64,000 nucleotides of DNA from Pseudomonadota bacterium. Its GTDB lineage: Bacteria; Pseudomonadota; Gammaproteobacteria; Pseudomonadales; Moraxellaceae. The position numbers and the translations under genes are program-made. The notes beneath the pieces are model-generated. The model was not told where the DNA came from. It was given only the letters and a program-made list of their open reading frames with translations, and did no database searches. This document shows positions 62,017 to 64,000 of this stretch, one piece after another; within the stretch, counting starts at the first letter, position 1, and every line of letters begins with the position of its first letter. The stretch lies in assembly GCA_021781515.1 (NCBI GenBank), contig JAJXWR010000001.1, positions 1-64,000 on the forward strand, given 5' to 3'.

Positions 62017-63714
62017 ATGTTAATATGCCGCATTGTTAACTATCGAATCAGGATTTTTTCAGAGATGCTCAGAGTGTCTGCGACAACCATCAGCCGTCAG
62101 GTGATGGTCATGTTCTTTTCGGTGTTTTTGTTGTTGGCTTGCACGGTGACAGGTCTGTTTTTCTGGATGGACAGAGGGTATCTGGGGGATCTGCAGCAGG
62201 TGTTGCAGACGGAAGCCTTAGAAAAAAATACGCTGGCGATGCAAGTACGCTTCAAAATGCAGGTGCAGGAATGGAAAGATGTGCTGTTGTGCGGCAAGGA
62301 TCCGCTGGAAATGCAGCGATACTGGCGGAATTTTACGACGGATGAGGCGCAGGTGCAGCAGCAGGCGGGGTGGTTGCGGTCGCAGTTGGCGGCAGGGACG
62401 GCGCTTGAATTGCTGGATCAGTTTGTGGCGGCACAACAGGAGATGGGACAACATTACCGGGAAGGACTGGCGGCGTTTCAGCACAGTGGTGGAGACAGCC
62501 ATGTTGCTGATGTACTGGTGGCGGGACAGGACCGTCCGCCGACGGCACTGTTGACCCGTCTGATGGCACAAATCGGCCAAGAGGCAGCTGGGCAACGTTC
62601 GCAGGTGGAAAGTCAGCGGCAGCGGGTCGAATGGGTGCTGCTGTTGCTGCTGTTGCTGTTATTTTCCGGGTGTGCCGGTTTTTACTACCGTTTTGTGCGG
62701 GTAAAAGTGGCTACACCGCTGGAATCCATGGCGAATATTATCAATGCCATGACTCGGGAGAAAAATCTGGCACGGCATTTCGAGTTTGCTGAAAGTAGTG
62801 AACTGATGCAGGTGGCGAACAGTCTGAATGAATTGCTGATCAGCCTGTCACAGGCTTTTTCCCGGGTGGGTCAGCAGGTGAGTCAGATGGAAAACAAGGC
62901 ACGTGCCATGAGTTCAGGGGAAAGTGCCCTGGCTCGCAGTAGTGCGGTGCAGGGAGAGGCGTTGACGCAGACGGTGGCGGCGATGGAAGAATTAACGACA
63001 AGCCTGCATTCGACGACCCAGTCGGCAGAGACCACCCAGAGTATTGCCCATCGGTCGGAGGAAGCCTCGCGTCAGGGGGCTCAGCGACTGCAGGCGATGG
63101 TTCAGGGAATTACCGCAGTGGCAGAGGCACTGGGTTCCATGTCCGATGATGTGCAGGCCTTGGGTGCGGTTTCATCGCAGATCGAATCGATGGTGTCGGT
63201 GATCAAATCAGTGGCAGATCAAACGAATCTGTTGGCTCTTAATGCGGCGATAGAAGCGGCCCGGGCCGGTGCACACGGACGGGGGTTTGCAGTGGTGGCG
63301 GATGAAGTGCGTAATCTGGCAGGGCGAACCGCACAATCGACCACAGAAATTCAGCGGATGACCGATGGTATTTCTTCGAGTGTTAAAAATGTGCTGAGCC
63401 GTACGGAACAGCTGTCGCAGCGTCTGGCGGACAGTCAAACACATGCTCGGGCGGCGCAGGAGGTCATGCAGTTGATTTCGTTGGTGAATACACAGACGTT
63501 GACGGAGGTCAGTCAACTGGCACTCGCAGTTCGTGAGCAAAGTCAGGCCTGTCAGCTGGTCAGCAGAGAAGTCGAGGTGTTGGCTGAATCCAATGAGCAA
63601 CAGGAAGAAGTGTTAAAGGAAGCTGAATTTCTGCTGACACTGGCGGGAAATACCCGGCAGGCCTTGCAGGAGTTTACCGTGGGAGCAGGAGTGGGTGAGG
63701 TCGACCTGTTTTAA
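62017..63714 (+). CDS. Methyl-accepting chemotaxis protein
   Basis: Two TM segments; conserved signalling hairpin [52 protein letters not shown]. Confidence 0.95.
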   Translation: MLICRIVNYRIRIFSEMLRVSATTISRQVMVMFFSVFLLLACTVTGLFFWMDRGYLGDLQQVLQTEALEKNTLAMQVRFKMQVQEWKDVLLCGKDPLEMQRYWRNFTTDEAQVQQQAGWLRSQLAAGTALELLDQFVAAQQEMGQHYREGLAAFQHSGGDSHVADVLVAGQDRPPTALLTRLMAQIGQEAAGQRSQVESQRQRVEWVLLLLLLLLFSGCAGFYYRFVRVKVATPLESMANIINAMTREKNLARHFEFAESSELMQVANSLNELLISLSQAFSRVGQQVSQMENKARAMSSGESALARSSAVQGEALTQTVAAMEELTTSLHSTTQSAETTQSIAHRSEEASRQGAQRLQAMVQGITAVAEALGSMSDDVQALGAVSSQIESMVSVIKSVADQTNLLALNAAIEAARAGAHGRGFAVVADEVRNLAGRTAQSTTEIQRMTDGISSSVKNVLSRTEQLSQRLADSQTHARAAQEVMQLISLVNTQTLTEVSQLALAVREQSQACQLVSREVEVLAESNEQQEEVLKEAEFLLTLAGNTRQALQEFTVGAGVGEVDLF

Positions 63715-63780
63715 CTGCTGACGAATTTTTCAGGGCAGGGTACACTGTGTATTCTCTATCAGGCCAAGGACTGTGCTTAA

Positions 63781-64000
63781 TGACCGATAATACCGTGTCT
63801 CAGGAAAACGTGTTTAAAGGAAAGATTTCTCCTGGATTTTACCGGTTCTTTCTGTTTTTTCTGGTATTTTCTCTCACTTTGGGGTTGATTGCTGCTGGTT
63901 TTACGGTGTTGATTCTTGCAGGAATGTTGTCTTTTACTGTCATGGATGCTTTGCAACGCAGCCGTTTTGGTCAGTCGCATGGTCGTAGTGCCCTGGGTGT
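63781..64000 (+). CDS. Partial ORF, membrane protein of unknown function, truncated by window end
   Basis: MTDNTVSQENVFKGKISPGFYRFFLFFLVFSLTLGLIAAGFTVLILAGMLSFTVMDALQRS..., open to the window edge. Confidence 0.5.

Overview
Chromosomal window that looks gammaproteobacterial, judged from ribosomal-operon order, tig-clpP-clpX-lon-hupB-ppiD order and chemotaxis/pilus genes. All calls come from reading the sequence and the supplied ORF translations; no database search was run. Left to right: (i) an IS200/IS605-type terminal hairpin and a complete single-ORF IS66-family element with 16-bp inverted repeats and a perfect 8-bp target duplication; (ii) a type IV pilus minor-pilin operon (fimT-pilV-pilW-pilX-pilY1-pilE) whose PilY1 carries an L-type-lectin-like N-terminal domain; (iii) an AT-richer accessory block with an OafA-like acyltransferase, an ACP, a NeuD-like acyltransferase, a B12/radical-SAM protein in apparently permuted domain order and an FkbM methyltransferase, followed by decayed genes (Rpn-like, DUF4338/DruA-like); (iv) a double-receiver protein, a DUF815 ATPase and an acyl-CoA ligase; (v) the full S10-spc-alpha ribosomal cluster (rpsJ to rplQ, including a 38-aa rpmJ missing from the ORF track); (vi) cheV, rpsP-rimM-trmD-rplS, xerD overlapping a convergent GGDEF gene, bepA-like, etfBA, tig-clpP-clpX-lon; (vii) a lon-hupB spacer with a decayed RelE/ParE toxin and a TnpA fragment; (viii) hupB, ppiD, bioD, an uncharacterised GNAT/ureohydrolase/paired [16 protein letters not shown] cluster, prmB, aroC, an unknown exported protein and a chemoreceptor. 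No CRISPR array, rRNA or convincing tRNA was seen. Best candidates for something undescribed: the permuted B12/radical-SAM cluster beside the pilus genes, the GNAT-ureohydrolase-transporter cluster, and the lectin-domain PilY1.
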